Assembly: GCA_022575985.1 (NCBI GenBank)
Contig: JAKSXM010000019.1
Coordinates: 1-64,000, forward strand
DNA length: 64,000 nt
Direction of reading: 5' to 3'
From: Anagrus nilaparvatae
Taxonomy: Eukaryota; Arthropoda; Insecta; Hymenoptera; Mymaridae
Each line of letters begins with the position of its first letter. Positions within the stretch are counted from its first letter, which is position 1. The position numbers and the translations under genes are program-made. Shown one piece after another: positions 35,205 to 48,199 of this stretch. Below the pieces are notes generated by a model. That model was not told the origin of the DNA. It saw only the letters and a program-made list of their open reading frames with translations, and did no database searches.

Positions 35205-36246
35205 GTGGACCTATTTTTGGACTTTGTGGAAAAACTTTGCTCCCCGGGTTTTTTTGTGAAGTTTTAGCCATAAAAAGTTCCCAGTTCCAAGGATTTTGCT
35301 TTAGCCTTACAAAAACACGTGCCTGTAACCACATCAATTTTCCCATTTAAATAACATGGGAATTTTGAGTTTTTAGCTAATCAAATTTTCACAAATGCCG
35401 AAAAGCGTTTTAAAATGCTAATTTTTACTGGAAAACATACTTTCATATGTTGTAAAGACATACAAACCGCCCTGCATTCATTCCAAAGGGAATTTTGGGG
35501 CTAGAAACGCAAATTTACATGTTTACTCAATCTTATTAAACAGGGTTTTTCGGTAATTTTCGATAAAAAGCTACAACCTCAAAAATTAACCAAAACACTT
35601 CTGGTTGGTTCACTTTTTTTGGTATAAGTGTGACCTTTCAAACGACGTAAACCGTGTATTTTTATCACTGATTCTCTCACCGCTATAGTCAATTAACCTA
35701 TTGGTAATTTTTGACCCGAAAGGCCCAATTTTTAAATTTGTTTAAATTGCTGCCAAAATTGTAATTTTTGAAAAAATTGAGTTTTATAGGCCTTAAAAGT
35801 TTTCTGCAAGCTTCAAGTTTCCAAAAATTTTTTACTTGTCTCTTTTCTTTAAATAGTTTTTAAGATATCGTTTTTCAAAGATAATGATAAAAATTGACTT
35901 TTTTTGAAAACCCTGAAATTGGGACTCGGTAAATTTACGTTTCTAGCCCCAAAATTCCCTTTGGAATGAATGCAGGGCGGTTTGTATGTCTTTACAACAT
36001 ATAAAAGTATGTTTTCCAGTAAAAATTAGCATTTTAAAACGATTTTTGGCTTTTGTGAAAATTTGTATAGCTAAAAACTAAAAATTCCCATGTTATTTAA
36101 ATGGGAAAATTGATGTGGTTACAGGCACGTGTTTTTGCAGGGCTAAAGCAAAATCCTTGGAACTGGCAACTTTTTATGACCAAAACTTCACAAAAAAACC
36201 CGGGGAGCAAAGTTTTTCCACAAAGTCCAAAAATAGGTCCACTCTA
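35201..36246. mobile_element. Long-TIR nonautonomous transposon (about 1.04 kb)
   Basis: The ends are TAGAGTGGACCTATTTTTGG and its exact inverse. The arms match closely for about 310 bp (35201-35512 with 35935-36246), and landmarks such as CTCCCCGGG and GCCCTGCATTCATTCC have inverse copies at the mirrored positions. The spacer of about 420 bp has no transposase ORF. A TA target duplication is likely but hidden in the flanking (TA)n. Confidence 0.85.
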
Positions 36247-37618
36247 ATATATATATATATTATATAATAATAAAAAAAATTTATTAAACTTTTTAAATTA
36301 TCTTGAGAAAAAGTAAAATTGACATTATTATAATTTACATATATTTGTCAATGGAAATCTCGTCGTATTGTTAGAAAATATTTCAATATTGTAATTTACT
36401 TATATTATTCAATTTCTTACAGGTCAAAGAATCTAACTATTGTATTTAAAATTATTGATAATTAATTGTTAAATTAATTTTCATTTAAATGTACTAGTTT
36501 TAAAATTATAAATGTATTTTCTATTTAAATATATAAATCAACTTAATTAAATAATAGCAGGAAATGACATCCATAAAATACGTATATTACAGTTTACATA
36601 GACTTTTCAACTAAGCAAATTTTATATATTCATATATAACATTCAAGACAATATCATATAATATAAACCACAATTCTGCATGGCTTAAAATGTCTTAACT
36701 CTAAAAAGAGTTTCACTCTTATATTATATTGACATGCTTTTTAACTTAAAAGATTAAAAGATTGATGGTTTAATTTTAGTATGCAAAGAGATTTTGTTTG
36801 TTTTCTAAAATTGTTATTTTTGGCTGTATTTTAATGTTAATGATTATTAGTTAACTGTTTTTGGTTATTTTTGACAATGATTAATTATAATAGTTCTTGT
36901 TGATTATTGAGAATTTTATGTATCTTTTTTTTTATAAAAAATTCAGAAGATTTAGGTCAGCAAATTACTTTTAATATACATTCTTGTCAAGTAACACAAT
37001 ACAAATCAATTTTATTTTAGGGAGCGAAATATTTTTGTTGTATTTTTTAATAACTTAAGTAATTTAAATTTTTAATGTATTGGCCAATTTTAAAATATTC
37101 GAGTACTTGAAATTGAAATTATCTTTTTAATATACAATTTCTCTAGATTCAGTAGTCAGATTACTTTTGTACTCAATTTTTAAACATTTTGAATGTCTAA
37201 CCTGAATAAATATACATAAAATTCTGGGAAACAAAACAAATATTATACTAAATAATGCATACTGAAATATTTTCAAAGAAACCGAGAGTTTCTGAATCTA
37301 TTATTCTCAATTTCAAGATAAGAGCCCGCAATTTATTCTACAATCACTGAAACAGCTGTTTTCAAGCATTTAAAATAAATGAGAATATTTAAAAAGCTGG
37401 AAAATAAATTATACATGTGCTTACTAGTATTAGATGAGTCAAAAATCTTTTGCATTTAGTCTACAAATAGGTGTATGCAAAAAATTTATTCTGATTTTTG
37501 TATAAAATTTTAATTGTGCTAAATCCATGTCACTATTTTAATTAAACACCATTTTATGATAATAATGAGTAAACAGTATAAATACTGTTTTACGTTCCAA
37601 TTAATTAAATAAAATTAA

Positions 37619-38068
37619 TTTGATAAGTTTATTATGAATAATAAAACGATCTACATGGAACTAAAAATATATAACTTTTTTCATTATTGTTATCTGTGTT
37701 TCTGAGGACTGAGCCTCCCTTTGTCACACAGAATAATTATTGAAAAAAAGTTAGATGGTGTAAAAATTCATTTTTTGATGTTAAAAATGTTTAAAAAAAT
37801 GATTAAAAAAATGAAAAAACTGATTAAACTCACCCTGTTTTCTTGCAGAGTCGAAATGGACAATCAGATTTTTCATTTTTTTAATCATTTTTTTAAACAC
37901 TTTTAACATCGAAAAATGAATTTTTACACCATCTAACTTTTTTTCAATAATTATTCTGTGTGACAAAGGGAGGCTCAGTCCTCAGAAACACAGATAACAA
38001 TAATGAAAAAAGTTATATATTTTTAGTTCCATGTAGATCGTTTTATTATTCATAATAAACTTATCAAA
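37619..38068. mobile_element. 450-bp near-perfect palindrome (foldback element)
   Basis: Arms of about 207 bp are almost exact inverse copies around a spacer of about 36 bp (37826-37861). Ends are TTTGATAAG and CTTATCAAA. The two mirror-image open frames at 37721-37906 (+) and 37781-37966 (-) encode nearly the same peptide and exist only because of the symmetry. Confidence 0.85.
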
Positions 38069-38379
38069 CCATTTTATGATGCTTAAATTCTCATTATTGA
38101 AAAATAGAATCAGACAACAATATGGCTTTGTTCTCCAGAGTTATAAGTGAGAGTACCGTTCATTTTTATGATGTTAACATCCAAAAAATTGATGGAATAA
38201 TTAATTTTAACTTCATTGGTAAACTGTAAACGAGGATGATAACTGTTAAAAGTATCTAAGATATTTTAGACTTTGTTTTTGGGGATACAGGCTAGTCTAC
38301 GTATCTAAAGAAAAATACTATTTTTGATTTATTACAGACGAAAACCAAACTTTTAACATGGAAACTTTTATAAGGAGGG

Positions 38380-38560
38380 GATACTTCAGAACTTGAAAAT
38401 TAAGGGGTCTGGTCAAATTTGTCTGGTTTAAGGGGGGGGAGTCAAATTTGTCCGTTTTAAGGGGGGGTTTAAAAATCTGGGCTTAGGGACTTAGAATAAT
38501 TTCTATTTAGGGACCTAGAATAATACGCGTTTCTTTAATACGAATCAGAATAGTTTGGGT
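38380..38560 (-). repeat. Second copy of the AAGTCCC / TTTGAC repeat family
   Basis: On the minus strand it carries ATTATTCTAGGTCCC, ATTATTCTAAGTCCC and GGACAAATTTGAC separated by C-runs, matching 10040-10230 in the opposite orientation. Confidence 0.55.
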
Positions 38561-40208
38561 TTAGAATCTTAACATCTAGTAATTACAAATTATAAAATTA
38601 GAAAATTGTATTGTAACGTTGCGTAACATTTGCATTATACCTAGCCCTCAGCTGGAAATGTTCCATGCATTTAGGTTGTGTTTACACAAACCGGTTATAA
38701 GTTTTTGAACAGCACAATATGAAAATTTTCATAATTAAAAAATTTAATTTTATTAACTTTAATGAAAATTCATTTATAATTTATAGACAATAAAATGATA
38801 TTTATTATAATAATGTTGGAATATTTTATATTATGCCTTTAATTGTTTTATTTACTTACTATTTATTATTTGGCTATGTACAATAAATTAATTCATTTTA
38901 TGATATACAATTTAATACTCTGTTTTATAATACGATATAATAGAAAACAATAAATGTTAATTAAAATTTGAGTATTTTAAGTATGCTAATATAAATAGGG
39001 AAAATCAGAATACTTTTACAAAATTTTTATCTTTTGTAAAAGTAAAGCTAATATTTTTACTTTGCTAAAAAATTTCGAAATTATAACTTTGAGATGTTCG
39101 AAGGCATAATTTGACCAAGCAAAGAGTTATAAGTAATAAAAGCCAAAAAAAAACTACTTTAAAAAAATCGATTATAATATTATAAAACTATGAAATGTGC
39201 CTAGATAATGCCCCTTTCCAAACTGTATGCAAAGTCTAGCTGTCAAATACAGGAATTAAGTGATACTGGCAGGGATGAACTTTAGTTTTTTAGGTGAATT
39301 AAAAAAAAAATTAAATTCTATTGTTATTCAACTTGAACAATGAAAGGCATTATCCTGAAAACAATAAATGATTTTAAGGAACGATTATTTGGATAAGATT
39401 TTGGCCCAAATTCACCTATACTGCCTTTGATATTGATAGCGATTTTTACGATCACAGCTAAAATGTTCCATATGGAAAGTAAGCCGCGTAATTAGTGAAA
39501 TTTTTTACAAATATTTGTAGAAATTTTATACTAGGTACTACTGTTTTTTCAATGGTATAACCCAAACAATCTATAATAAATCATCTGATATTACAAACTA
39601 TTTAATTAACCAATAATAAAAAACATAAAATTAATTATTTTAAAAATTATGTAAGAATATTTTAACCTACCCAATCTTATTAAAATTTTCAAAGTGCTTT
39701 TACGAAACAAATGTTCCTTGAGATAAAATTTTATCATAAAGCTTGCATAAACATAAAACGAATAATAGTACTGTGTTATATATACATGTGCAAATAAAAT
39801 CAAATAAATTAATTAACTAATTAGCATATTTCCTTTACTATGCTAAATTGAATACATTAAAATAATTTAATTAAAATTATTCTAAAAAAAGATACAATCC
39901 TAATGCATTTGTTTAATAAATAATTTTTGTTTTTTGTTAATTTAAATCTTAATTTGTAATGTCAATCACGAAATATTTTTAATTATATTCTTTTGTTTCT
40001 TTATATTATGATTAATTAAAAATTTTCATTGTTTTTTATATTTATAATTTTTAAATTTTATTTAATTACAATGCGCAATATATTTCGTCATGTATGTAAG
40101 TTTGTAAAATATGTTTTGGATGGATTGTTTAAGTGTCTTTGTCCATATAATCAACATATATATGTAATACCTAAGGGATTTTCAAGTAAGTAGTAATGGT
40201 AAATATAT

Positions 40209-40543
40209 GTATATGTTATACCCCAAAAGCTTAATAAACCAATTCGTGAATTTTTTGATCATTTCGTGAATTGTTCAATTTTTTTAGACGAATAGCTCAA
40301 ATGGACTTACTCTTAGGATAATATTGATTTAGTGACTTAGTCAAAGCATGATTAATAATAAAATAAAATTCAAAATACATGAGTTTTATATTGTGAACAA
40401 TTAACGTTATATTATTGAAGCTCCTAAAATATTGTTTAGCAATTTGTATAAATAATCGAATGTTTTCAACCAATTCACGAAATGGTCAAAAAATTGGCTA
40501 TTTCATGAATTGGTTCGTTACGCTTTTGTAGTGTAACATATAC
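40209..40543. mobile_element. Short TIR element (about 335 bp)
   Basis: Left GTATATGTTATACCCCAAAA and right TTTTGTAGTGTAACATATAC are imperfect inverse copies. The symmetry continues through CCAATTCGTGAA and TTCATGAATTGG for about 70 bp per arm. No ORF. Confidence 0.7.
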
Positions 40544-40761
40544 ACCTATACAAGTTATAGTGGTTTGTATAATTAACGAGAATGTTATAGAGTGTCAATT
40601 ATCACCAAAATTCATCTATACAATATAACATTCTCTCTTCTTGCTTAATACTCCTGCATGTTCCTATATATAACTCACTCAGAATTTAGCTTCTATACAA
40701 GTTTCCTCTTCTGATTAAATTGTGAATTAAACCTGCCAATAATGATATTCAATATGCACTT

Positions 40762-41124
40762 ATGTTCAATTTAATACTACTATATGATAACGTATATTGT
40801 TGGAGAATTTTATTTACACGTGATTTAACAGAATTTAATTTAAATTTCTTTTTTATATTGCTAATCTGTATTGAATGCTTGCACGCCTTAATGAATTTTA
40901 TTAGCTTAAATTGTCATAGAATTTTATGGTTGCATATTGATATACTTTTTTGGGATTTTTTGGTACTAGTTTTTCAAAATGGGAAAATTGTATTGGGTTT
41001 TGGTTACTTTATTATCACATATACTAAAATTCAATTGGTTAAGACTTTAGGTTCAAACTTATTGGCTAAAGTACCTAAAATAACGAAAAGACGCCTCACA
41101 TTTTTTAGAGATAGGTACCAGTAG
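40762..41124 (+). CDS. Open frame of 120 codons, unrecognised, probably chance
   Basis: ATG-started frame rich in Phe, Leu and Ile with hydrophobic stretches and a basic end (KITKRRLTFFRDRYQ). No domain, homologue or splice context is recognised. Its composition matches translated AT-rich noncoding DNA. Confidence 0.15.
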   Translation: MFNLILLYDNVYCWRILFTRDLTEFNLNFFFILLICIECLHALMNFISLNCHRILWLHIDILFWDFLVLVFQNGKIVLGFGYFIITYTKIQLVKTLGSNLLAKVPKITKRRLTFFRDRYQ

Positions 41125-41584
41125 TGAAATTTATTAAAAAATTATGATACCAGTAAATTTTGTGTAAAACACACAATTAATAGAAAAACTGCAGATATCT
41201 GATTTTTCTTCGGGAAATCATTCTTCAGACATTTTTTTAAGGCAAATATTAGATATTTCTGAAATGATTTTCCAAATAAAATAGAAAATAAATTTAAAAA
41301 TTATGGTATTTAGATAAATTTTTATCTTATCAATGTTTTTAATTTTATTGTATTGTTTAAATTTTCTTATTTTATTTTACAGCGTTTCAAGTATACCTAA
41401 AATTTGTCTGAAAAGGAAATTTCAGTAAAATTTCCCAAGGATCCCGAAAATTGAGTAATAATAGTATATTTAAGGCGCGAGTCCAGAATAGTAAAGAATG
41501 ACGCAATTGCACGTGAATGAAATAAACTACGATTTAGGGCATTCTTTATTTATGGACAAAAGTCGTATACAATTTTTTTATACT

Positions 41585-41649
41585 AGCGGCGTGAAAGCAC
41601 GTCTCTTTGGACGGCGCAGTGGCCGTAAAATACATGCTTTCTCGCCGCT
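41585..41649. repeat. GC-rich 15-bp inverted repeat (hairpin)
   Basis: AGCGGCGTGAAAGCA (41585-41599) and TGCTTTCTCGCCGCT (41635-41649) pair with one mismatch around a 35-base GC-rich spacer. The block from 41480 to 41720 is distinctly GC-richer than its flanks and is open on both strands. It could be the core of a small transposon, a structured RNA or part of an unidentified exon. Confidence 0.5.
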
Positions 41650-42207
41650 GATCAGAAAATATTTTGATGAAAGGAATTCTAGGCCAAATCTGTCAGTAGA
41701 AAACGTCCAGATCCCAGAAATTCTGATGCTTTTGTGTTATTTTCAATTATTTTGGTATAAAATATAAAATAGTCAAATAAAATTGAGTAAACACATTCAA
41801 TTTGGAAAAATTTTTTCACAAAAATGTTTCTTTTTTAGCTTTATTAATCCATCAATTTACATTTACAGACTCGTCTTTACAATTTAATATCGCACTAAAG
41901 TATCAATTCTCAATCGATTAGAAGCAGCTAAGTTGTAATATAAATTTTTACGATGCCTTTATTGTTACATTATATAAAAACGAAGATCGTTACTACCCGT
42001 GCACATTGTTTTAACATAAGATTCAAACTTTTAAGAATCATTATAATTTTTTTATTAAGACATCAATTTTAATGCCTATATAATTGACGTATCTATAAAA
42101 TAAATCTAAAAATAAAGACAATAGTTCAATAAAAAAAAGAGAACATTTTTTAATGCAATAAAAAATAAAACGTTTTTATTTTTCATATCCTATTAAGAAC
42201 AACGTCC

Positions 42208-42228
42208 ATATATATATATATATATATT
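42208..42228. repeat. (TA)n microsatellite
   Basis: Short alternating TA run. Confidence 0.8.
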
Positions 42229-44344
42229 ATTGTTAAGCATTGAAGCGTTTCATGAAAGAGGATCAAAGCTTGAGGCGTTTCACGGGTCACGTATAAAAGA
42301 TTAACCGACTATTAGCTTAAAATCCAATTATTTTATTAAAGGATTTTATTTATGTATATATAACATTTGTATCAATTTATTGTATCTATTTATATAAAAT
42401 ATAAATTTTTATGAATAGATTTAATTTTTCTATTTTAGTTAGAAAGAAAAATTTTTATATGGGTAGAGTTTTGTTTTGGTTAGTTTGAAGAAAGGCAAGT
42501 TTTGTAAACTTGGTAAATTTTGTTAAGCTCTTTCGGGATTTTTAAAGATTAATCGTAAATAACTCCCAACAACTTTATGTAAATTTTAAATGTGACCAGA
42601 TTTAACATCGAATTTTTATCTGATGTAGAAGGGGCTTTAGTTTAGTTTTTTAAATTTTTTAAATACAAAATGAGTAATTTTGATAAAACATGCTTCAAAC
42701 TTGAAAATATTACAGTAACAATAAGGTAAATCTGCAAATTTTGTGTTAGTTACATAAATTTACAAAGTAGATCCAGAACACAACTAATAAGTTTTGAATT
42801 ATTCCGTGTACCCAAAAACTGTTTTTAATTATAGCCAACAAATGTATTTAATTTTGAACCCAAGCAAATAAATTTAGTTAAAGTACAATTATAGTTTATC
42901 AATTTTGATATCAACATTCAATTTAAAAAAGCAAAACATTATAAAATTTTTTTAAAACTTTTAATATTACGAATTATCCTCCATTTATATATACCATTAG
43001 AATGTCATTTCATTTGCGAGAAAAAAATATTTCGCAAATTTTTACCCATATAAAATAAATACAATCGATTGGGTTAAAATTATATATATTATATATAACA
43101 TTATATACATTTCTTAACTTCCCTACACATATTTTTAACTTTATTTTTTTGCTCCATTAATTTAATATGGAATTCTTTATTATTACACAAAACTTTATAC
43201 TGATGTTAATTCAAGAGTGAAATTGAAATTCCTTGGCAAAGACTGTTATAAATCACGATGTCACATATTTTTCTGTTATAAACAAGATATTGTACAGTAA
43301 ATTTTATTAATATTTTTAGACTATAAAATAAAAATAAAATAAATTTTCTTTTAAATATTTTGTAATGTCTAGGGTTATCGACTCTTCAGATTTTAGGAAA
43401 CGTTGTTGTGAGAAATGAAAAATATGTCACACAGTATTTTTATAAAATAAAATGAAATTTATTTATTGGTATCTTGTTTATTTTAAGCTTTGTATTTCAA
43501 CACTGTTTTTTTGGTTAATTTAATTTTTTAGTATTAATTGAATTATTATGTAAACTTCCTTATTTTGGTTTAATAGTTAATTAAATAATTATAATTGATT
43601 CAAAGAAAAATAAAATCATTTTTAGTTATTTGATGAAAATTTTATAATTATAATTTTTTTTGGCTTAAATTAAATTTATTTATTCATTATTTTACTGTAT
43701 TTTATTAGCTATTGCGAAAATAAAATATTAAGTAATTTTGATTTAGTATAATTTGTCTTAGTTAACTTAATTATTTTATTCAAAATTTAAATTTAGATAT
43801 GGGCTATTCTGTATCAATTGGTAGTCAAAGATTTTGAATGAAAACTACGCGATTTTTGAATTCAAATGGTGCTTTAATCGAATGTTCAGGTTAAATAATT
43901 ATTTTGCTAAACCTATTGAGTAATAAGTTATAAAATTGTTTATAAAAAAAAGAAAATTTTCCACGATACCTCTCCCTAAAATTAAATAATCTTCAATTTA
44001 AGCCAAGCCGAATTTTGATCCAAGTTTTCTAGATCTGGAATCACAGAGACCCAAAAAATACAAAATTTTTGGTACTAAATACTGAAAACCATTGACTTTT
44101 TCATTAAAAAACTATTATAAATAATAATATATTAATACACAAGAGGCTAACGCCGGCTTTATAAAACTCTATGTAAATAAGCGTCGAATAATGACGTACA
44201 TTCTGTCTCGTATGTATTAATATTTTTGATCCACTTTTAGCCTTGGAAAATATGCAAAATGCACCTGCATGCTGGAAGAATTAAAATTTTTAAAGAACTT
44301 TTCATGGAAGCTAGACTCCCTCGGAAAACATATAGTATAAGTAC

Positions 44345-44358
44345 CTGCCATCTAGCGG
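44345..44358 (-). promoter_or_regulatory. CTCF-like motif
   Basis: The minus strand reads CCGCTAGATGGCAG, one mismatch from the CTCF core consensus CCASYAGRKGGCAS. It lies in a small GC-richer patch (44150-44370) of otherwise gene-free DNA. Confidence 0.3.
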
Positions 44359-44816
44359 TTATATGTTGAACGCGAAAAAACAGTGATTGGAAAAACTAGT
44401 ATCCCTCAAATATTGTATCAACTTATGCTTATTCTAGAGATACGTAATAGAGATATTACTTTGCAGTTTGGATAAGCCATAGTTGTACGCACATTTTGTA
44501 TAAATCGAGACACTAAGACATACGCATGAAAGTATTTTAATAATTTTAGTTATTCCAGCATAGTATAGGTGCATTTAATGTATGCTTTCCAGGGCTAAAG
44601 TGGATAAATATGTATTAACACTGTACTTCGAAACATTTTCATTATTAACGAATATTTTGATACAGTTTCTGCATAAACAGAAAAAATTTGATATTTACGG
44701 TGCTGTGTGCATAGGGTTATAGTAAAAATTCTTAAATAAAAAGTATATTTAAAACATCGATGAAAACTTAAGTCTTCAGACAAATTCGTGAAGAATACCT
44801 CATATACATTTTTCAA

Positions 44817-47800
44817 GTATCAAAATTTTGGCTTTTACTAAGAAAATTAATTTTTTAAAAAAACATTGTATTATAAATTAAAATAATCTAAGCTGTTTTT
44901 TTAAAGTATTAAAATTAATCTAAATTAATACCAAAAAAAAACTTGAAATACTCTTGTAAACATAAACAAATAAGTTTATTTGGTTAGATTATAATACATT
45001 TTAAATTCACTTTTAAGCACATGATAATCCATGATTATTTTGAAACTTACGTAAACTTTTAACACATAAAATGTTGTAAAATAACAAACTTTTGGTACTT
45101 TTTGGTAAGAAAATAAAATTTTTAAAAAATATATTTTTTTCTATGTCAAGAAAATTCAATTTCCTGCTTTTTGTTGAAGGTTTTTTTTTGTATATATCAG
45201 CATTAAATTGTAATTTTTTTCAGCTGATTTCAGAAAATCGATAAAATAAAATTTTATATTTTAAAAATAATATTTTTTATCGAATTTTTCAAAAATATAT
45301 ACGCTTAATAGACAGTTCCTTGATAATATGATTTTAAAGCTAAATTTATTTAATGTAAAAATTTATATCAGGATGTCAATTATTTATAAAATGAGATTAT
45401 TTATTTATTCCCTTCGGATCTATCTTTTGATTTTAACCCTTTGAGGAAAGTATGCTGAAGTATTCGAATTAATGAAGGAAAAAGTTTCCTAGGTTTTTTT
45501 AACCTTTTGCATGTCAAACAAAACAAAATAAAATTTAATTAATTATTACAAAAAAACTAGTGCTACGTACCTCCCGAGAGAATTATCAAAATTTATTAGC
45601 TCATGACAAATGATAGTACCAAATTTATGATGACATATTTATAAAAACTTAAGTTAACTATGTTTTTTTTGCAAAATTATAATGTTTAAATTTCCGGCTC
45701 AAAGGACCAAATTATATTCCAATGTTCCTAAATTTGTAAAAATGGGGATGAAAACTACATAAATTATAATATTGTTGATTTTATTAAATTTTAAATATTA
45801 TATTTTGTGTTTGTTTAATCTGTAGCTATAAAACATAGGGAGTTACTTAAAGTACCTGTAAAGTTCTGAACAAATATTCTAAGTAAAGACCATTGTAACA
45901 TATAAACTTTAATTTTCAATCATTTTAAATTGCTTTTGCTAAGCCAAAATTGCTTAGCCAATATACATTTGTATCTAAGGATAAGCTACCCTACATTAAA
46001 CTTTTGGCTTATTATGTATGAGAACTAATTGTAAATAAATATTTTTTAAAAAAACTATTAAAAAATTATTATAATTTATTAATAGTTATTAAAAAAAAAA
46101 AAATTAAAGTAAAATAAAATTTTTTTACTATTTATAATTCTACTCTTGGCCTAATTTTTGGATAAAACTTTAAAATAGAATAAGCGATATAATAAAATTT
46201 CATGCAAGAGACAACTGTCTCTCAAAACATTTTCAAAAAGCTCAAAAAAATTAATCTTTTATATAAAACTTTTATAAATTCGTAAACTTTGAAGAAAAAA
46301 AAATTTTTTTTTAACTTAGATTAAGAGTTTTTGGTGCATTGCCTTACAAGTAAGGTAATTTTCGACTTGAAAAAAATAAATATTAAAATTTTTATAAAAC
46401 AATTTTTCAAAAAAACATAAAATTTTAATTTATTTACTTAGGGACATTAATAACAAAGACATGGTCCAACTTTACATAAGGTACTTAGTGGTTTTAGAAA
46501 ATTTCAAATATATGTTTTTGTTAGTCTCTTTTTGTTAGGGAAAAGGAAGGTTAAGAACATGGTAAATTTTCACGTCAGAAAGTGTCTTAACCAAGATCTT
46601 TATAGTTAAGCTTATCAGATTATTTAAGATTAGTGATTTATATTTGAGGTCAAGTTAGGATATAAAAAATGTCAACATTTATTTACTTTTAAAAAAAATA
46701 AAATAAATTTTTTATTAGGTCAATTTAGTTTATGATATCTTTATATAAAGTTCAGGACTTACCCCATACCCCACAATAACATAATTTTTCTTAAATCTTC
46801 ATAAATTGAGTAAACAATGAACTTTCGATAAAAAATATGCACGAGTGATTAATAAAACATTGAATTAATAATAAATAATATGGAAATATAAACAAAATTT
46901 AATATTCCATAAATTAACCAATACTAACAAAAGCTATTTATACAAAAATACAATCATTATTTTATATTTTATATTTATTTAAATTTTAATATTAAAAAAA
47001 ATAAAAGTATACTAATAAAAAATAAAAAAAACACTACTATAACATAACAGCTACTATTTGTTATTACTAACTACCTTATTATAATAAAGTGCTTATAAAA
47101 ACACACACACACACACAATGAACAATGAATATGATAATAGTAAAAAGCTAATTTATTTACAATTCAATTACAGATAAGAGACATTTAATTGAATGAATTG
47201 TTTTATATATATACATAAATTAATACAAAAAGAAGAAAAAGTATAATTTTATCATCAGCATTTACTTAGTAATTAACCTAAATATAAAATAACACATTGA
47301 AAAAAAAGAGCGTTAATTTCTTTCTGTTTTAATTATAATACTCTTCCTCTTATAATATTAGAGAATAATAAAATATTAAATTATCTACGTGTACTTTATT
47401 GTGTGTGTTTAAATTGTAAAATATTGAGGAAGTATTTATATTATTTGTTTTGCATATTATATATGGTTTGTTCTATTTTAAAACGTAGGGTGATTCTGGT
47501 AATTTTTTTGAATTTGCATTTTTGCAGGGATTTTTGGAAATAATCTTTTTTTTTTCAAAATTTTTCAAGGCTTGTAAGTTAATTTTTTTGGTTCTTTTAG
47601 AACTTGGCTGGTTGGTTTTGATGCAATAGTAGAGGAAATCATTAAATTAAAATGAGGTAATTAGCAGTTTTCCACTAACACTTAAATAAGGAAATACTTA
47701 GAGTAATTAAAGCTTTAAGGGCTGTAACTTGAAAAGAATGCATTTAATTGAAAAATTAATATTCACCTTTTTGTTTCAGATTTCAATCGCTTTTAAAACA

Positions 47801-48180
47801 CCAACCCTAATAGGGCTTCGTATAAAAAATTTAAATACATAAACTTTTTGGCTAAGCTAATAATGAAGCGAATTTCGTATTGGTGGAAGGGTCTGTAATG
47901 ATTTTTTAAATTTAAATTTAAATTTTCGCCTATATATTAATAGTTATTTTAGTTTTCTAGAACTGGATAAAAAAATTTTTTCAAGTGTAACACCGTGGCA
48001 TATTTGAATGTACTAGAATCCCAATTTGGTTTAAAAAGAGCAAGTTCTACCTACGAAAAGTCAAAAACTAGTTACTCTAGAAATGGCTTCATTTGTATTG
48101 GTTAATATAGAGGAATTCGTCGTGGCAATGGTAACCTAGAACCTAATTATTTGAAAATAGCAATCATGAAAATTATACAG
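44817..48180. other. No gene seen
   Basis: AT-rich DNA with homopolymer runs and a (CA)n tract at 47101-47118. No conserved domain or element boundary is recognised. Confidence 0.5.
47101..47118. repeat. (CA)n microsatellite
   Basis: About nine CA units. Confidence 0.8.
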
Positions 48181-48199
48181 AAAACAGTTTTACATTAAT

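Noticed and set aside
37721..37966. Two similar 61-codon ORFs on opposite strands
   Set aside because: They are mirror images created by the palindrome at 37619-38068 and have no independent support.
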